Shown here: positions 62,101-64,000 of the stretch, piece by piece
Layout of the letters: the number at the start of each line of letters is the position of its first letter
Position numbering within the stretch: position 1 is the stretch's first letter
Assembly (NCBI GenBank): GCA_036505635.1
Contig: DASXTC010000081.1
Location: forward strand, 1-64,000
Length of the DNA: 64,000 nt
Direction: 5' to 3'
Source of the DNA: DASXTC01 sp036505635
GTDB lineage: Bacteria; Acidobacteriota; Polarisedimenticolia; JACPZX01; DASXTC01
Made by a program: the position numbers and the translations under genes
The notes under the pieces: model-generated
What the model was told of the DNA's origin: nothing
The model's database searches: none
Seen by the model: the letters and a program-made list of their open reading frames with translations, nothing else

Positions 62101-62447
62101 TGCTCCGGCAGGGAGGTATGTCCAAGGAGGAGGCGCTTATCCAGGCGGGCCTGAAGAGGATGCGGCCCATCCTGATGACGACGGCCACCACCGTCCTTGG
62201 CCTGGTGCCGATGGCCCTGGGTCTGGGCGAGGGAGCCGAGCTGCGGGCGCCACTGGCCATCACGGTCATCGGCGGCCTGACGGTGGCGACCTTCCTGACG
62301 CTCATCGTCATCCCGGTGGTCTATTCGTTGCTCGACCGCAAGGTCTATGCGCACGACGCCGGTTGGATCGCCGAGACGGCGCGGGCCGATGACCCTGCGG
62401 CCGCCGTTACCGGCTTCGCGCCGGACGCCCCGGAGGGTGCCCGGTGA
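59181..62447 (+). CDS. RND efflux transporter, first of a pair
   Basis: A 1088-aa inner-membrane pump of the AcrB/MdtB/CusA superfamily. It starts IEFSLKRRVTVSM, has the paired periplasmic porter domains and about twelve helices, and the TM4 proton-relay acids in LGVGMLVDDAIVVLEAI. A long Ala/Arg-rich loop (about 485-545) sits between halves. Two further RND signatures are ISYPSLTVETRYPGAAPGEIE and GIVVKNAIVLIDAVNMLR. Aspartates in TM4 suggest drug or lipid rather than metal export. Its stop overlaps the next pump gene as GTGA. Confidence 0.93.
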   Translation: MSLIEFSLKRRVTVSMCAVALVIFGVVAFTRLPINLLPDISYPSLTVETRYPGAAPGEIESLVSRPVEEAVGVVAGVRRVTSVSRPGLSQVTLEFTWGRNMDFASIDVREKLDLVVLPREADKPVVLRFDPANDPVVRLYLTGGENLYQIRYMADEILKKDLESTEGVAAIKVNGGYEEEIEVRVDEGKLALMGLSIQEVNQKLLRENVNQAGGSLYEQEARYLVRARNEFKDLDDIMRTVLVSRVGRNILMSDVAQVTRSHKQRDVITRFGGTEAVELALYKAGDANTVTVVKGVQRRLERVRKELPAGVQVVSGADQARFIEASIREVISNAVIGGLLAVVVLLFFLKDLLTTAIISVSIPISIVATFFLMYQTGTTLNVMSLGGLALGVGMLVDDAIVVLEAIHKRRERGETGFIAAERGTKEVGRAVVASTLTTVAVFVPVVFVEGIAAQLFRDQALTVSFSLLASLVISLTLNPMMYAVAGGARPTVAAAAAPADTRWHRRAARAALLRAPVAILRGTRWALVRTGSALAFVLRPLTATFDAGLGALTASYPPALRWALRSRALVMTLALAAFLGSLLLVRGLGVDLIPALSEGEFSFHVELPEGTPLEATDAFVQEAQKVLAADPRVDYYSSIVGGAGLSLSRTGTEGENAARIQVRMKPGAGRKDEEAVAESLRGKLEETRRALFKFERPSYFTFRTPIEVEVYGDNLADLQASVESLKQSVERIPGLVDVKSSMEIGNPELQITFNRDQLTRLGLDLFQVAGTVRNKVQGEVATRFQEGDREIDIRVRSVEVGSASLGDVNDMIVGQRGGVPIRLRSVAEVKLAEGPSEIRRIGQKRAAVISGNLSGRDMGAVAGDVREAIRRQILPAGIMADLSGQEEEMQRSFRSLMMAMGLAIFLVYLVMACEFESLLHPFVVMFTVPLGAIGAILALVISGHSINVVGLIGAVMLAGIVVKNAIVLIDAVNMLRQGGMSKEEALIQAGLKRMRPILMTTATTVLGLVPMALGLGEGAELRAPLAITVIGGLTVATFLTLIVIPVVYSLLDRKVYAHDAGWIAETARADDPAAAVTGFAPDAPEGAR

Positions 62448-64000
62448 GTCTGGCGACCACGTCCATCCGCCGACCGGTCGCGACCCTGATGGCCCTGCTT
62501 TGCGTCATGGTCATCGGCGGCATCGCGCTCGCGAGGCTCCCACTGGCGTTCCTGCCGACGGTGGACGCTCCCTTCATCGGCATCCAGATCCCCCATCCCA
62601 ACTCCAACCCGACCCAGGTAGAGAAAGAGATCGTCAAGCCGGTCGAGGAGGTCCTCTCGACCCTGTCGGGCGTGAAGAAGCTGCGGTCCAACGCGACTGC
62701 CGACGGCGCCGAGTTCAACCTGGAGTTCTCGTGGGGGCAGAATCTGGACATCGTCCGGATGCAGGTCGGCGAGAAGATGGACCAGGTCAGGCCCTCCCTT
62801 CCCGCGGGCACCGGCGACATACAGATCCTCTCCTTCAACACCGGCGACATCCCCGTGGTGGAGGGACGCATCGCGGCCGAGGGGGTCGACCTGTCGCGCC
62901 ACTACGACCTCATCGAAGCGCGCGTGATGAACCGGATACGGCGCGTCCCCGGCGTGGCCCGGGTGAGCATCAACGGCGTGGCACCGCGGGAGATCTACAT
63001 CAGCCTCGTGCTGGACAGGGTCAGGGAACACTCCATCGACATCGGCGAGCTCATCCAGAAGCTGCGTGGAGCCACCTCCAACATGGTGCTGGGCCAGGTG
63101 GGACACGAGGGTTTGCGGTACACCGCGCGGGCCCAGGGTGCTTTCGGCTCGGTCGAGGCGATGCGGGACCTCGCGGTCGACGACCGGGGGTTGAAGCTAT
63201 CGGACATCGCCGAGATCACGTACGAGGAACCGGCCATCGACTTCGGCCGCCACCTGGACGGCCAGTACGCCGTGGCCCTCGACGTCTTCAAGGAGTCGAC
63301 CGCGAACACCGTGGATGTCGTGCGCGCCGTCATGAGGGTCGTCCACGAGGACATCGACAAGGACCCGCTGCTCAAGGGAGTGAAGCTTTTCGTCTGGCAG
63401 GACCAGGCCAAGGCCATCACCGACGGGATCGACGGTCTCAAGACCGCCGGGGCGATCGGCGCCCTCCTGTCGGTCGTGATCCTCTATGTCTTCCTGCGGC
63501 GCTTCGATTCCACCGTGATCGTCTCCTTCGCGATCCCGTTCTCGTTGATCGCCGCCTGCGGCGTCATGTACTTCCTCGGCAGGAATCTCAATGTCCTCTC
63601 GATGATGGGGTTGATGCTCGGGGTCGGGATGCTGGTGGACGACGCCATCGTCGTTCTGGAGGCGATCGACCGCAGGCACCGGCAGGAGAGAGACCCCAGG
63701 GAGGCGGCGCTGCAAGGCTCCAAGGCCGTCGCGATGGCCGTGACCACATCGACGCTCACCACCGTCATCGTCTTTCTTCCGCTCATCGTGGGCTCGGGCA
63801 CGGAGCTGACGACCTGGCTGGGCGAGGTGGGGCTGACCATATCGCTCTCGCTGGGCTGCTCGCTGGTGTCCTCGCTCACGCTCATCCCGCTGATGGCGGC
63901 CCGGCTCCTCAGACGCCGTGAATCGCCTCGCATCCCGTGGATCGAGTGGCTCGAGGAGCGCTACGTCGGCGTGCTCGCATGGACGATGCGGCGCAAGGGA
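62444..64000 (+). CDS. second RND efflux transporter, 3' end beyond the window
   Basis: 519 codons are present and the frame is open to the right edge. The start is a GTG at 62444 overlapping the stop of the first pump. The N-terminus (SIRRPVATLMALLCVMVIGG; LPTVDAPFIGIQIPHPNSNP) and TM4 motif LGVGMLVDDAIVVLEAID are clear RND signatures. Pumps encoded side by side with one adaptor often form mixed trimers (MdtB/MdtC style), although equal stoichiometry cannot be inferred. About half of the protein is expected to be missing. Confidence 0.9.
   Translation, partial: MSLATTSIRRPVATLMALLCVMVIGGIALARLPLAFLPTVDAPFIGIQIPHPNSNPTQVEKEIVKPVEEVLSTLSGVKKLRSNATADGAEFNLEFSWGQNLDIVRMQVGEKMDQVRPSLPAGTGDIQILSFNTGDIPVVEGRIAAEGVDLSRHYDLIEARVMNRIRRVPGVARVSINGVAPREIYISLVLDRVREHSIDIGELIQKLRGATSNMVLGQVGHEGLRYTARAQGAFGSVEAMRDLAVDDRGLKLSDIAEITYEEPAIDFGRHLDGQYAVALDVFKESTANTVDVVRAVMRVVHEDIDKDPLLKGVKLFVWQDQAKAITDGIDGLKTAGAIGALLSVVILYVFLRRFDSTVIVSFAIPFSLIAACGVMYFLGRNLNVLSMMGLMLGVGMLVDDAIVVLEAIDRRHRQERDPREAALQGSKAVAMAVTTSTLTTVIVFLPLIVGSGTELTTWLGEVGLTISLSLGCSLVSSLTLIPLMAARLLRRRESPRIPWIEWLEERYVGVLAWTMRRKG

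Overview
The window is GC-rich, densely coding chromosomal DNA from a diderm bacterium. Outer-envelope functions are frequent: two neighbouring RND pumps with an adaptor, a LapA/LapB-type protein, secreted M16 peptidases and a multihaem cytochrome. The mglB-mglA pair closely resembles that of Myxococcus. The EF-G belongs to the mitochondrial/spirochaete-type EFG1 group. A long, Alu-domain SRP RNA precedes dnaX. I infer an Acidobacteriota or Myxococcota-like lineage. This rests on gene families and layout only, because there is no rRNA to settle it.

Layout. 0.5-7.8 kb: a secreted quinoprotein-type sugar dehydrogenase, a rhodanese-methyltransferase fusion, a BaiN/HI0933-type flavoprotein, tadA, tRNA-Ser(CGA) and a DUF885 metallopeptidase-like protein. 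7.8-11.4 kb: rpoD-rho (minus strand) behind a long leader with several hairpins. 11.5-20.8 kb: a six-gene minus-strand glycogen/maltodextrin operon (GH57, GH57, galT-like, glgA, glgC, glycerate kinase) whose promoter predicts a leaderless mRNA. 20.9-28.1 kb: a methyltransferase, tRNA-Ser(GGA), a secreted protein pair, an unrecognised 125-aa protein, a hybrid histidine kinase and a cysteine-cluster protein. 28.1-30.7 kb: a minus-strand extracytoplasmic redox pair, consisting of a DsbA-like/hexahaem cytochrome fusion and a tandem thioredoxin-fold protein. 30.8-47.5 kb: a plus-strand housekeeping block with SRP RNA, dnaX-ybaB-recR, mglB-mglA, rplU-rpmA-obg-nadD-rsfS, a degenerate NtrC-like AAA+ protein, rlmH, a DksA/TraR protein, LapA-LapB, gpmI, comF, cyclophilin, a TMTC-like protein and an SDR. 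47.4-57.8 kb: minus-strand cvpA, an MBL-fold protein, a RecA/KaiC-like ATPase, fusA, an M16 peptidase pair, a hypothetical and dacB. 58-64 kb: an RND adaptor and two RND pumps, the second cut by the window edge.

Most notable non-coding structure: a 273-bp element at 51669-51941 with 26-bp terminal inverted repeats, a 5-bp flanking duplication and internal hairpin symmetry. It has no room for a transposase, so it looks like a MITE. A single 37-bp end of the same family lies at 30714-30750 between two divergent promoters and supplies most of the -35 box of the redox operon.

Promoters with near-consensus -35/-10 boxes and 17-18 bp spacing recur across the window. Several place the transcription start at or within a few bases of the start codon where no Shine-Dalgarno sequence is visible, so leaderless transcription is likely in this organism. 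All functions are read from sequence motifs and family knowledge; no database search was run.
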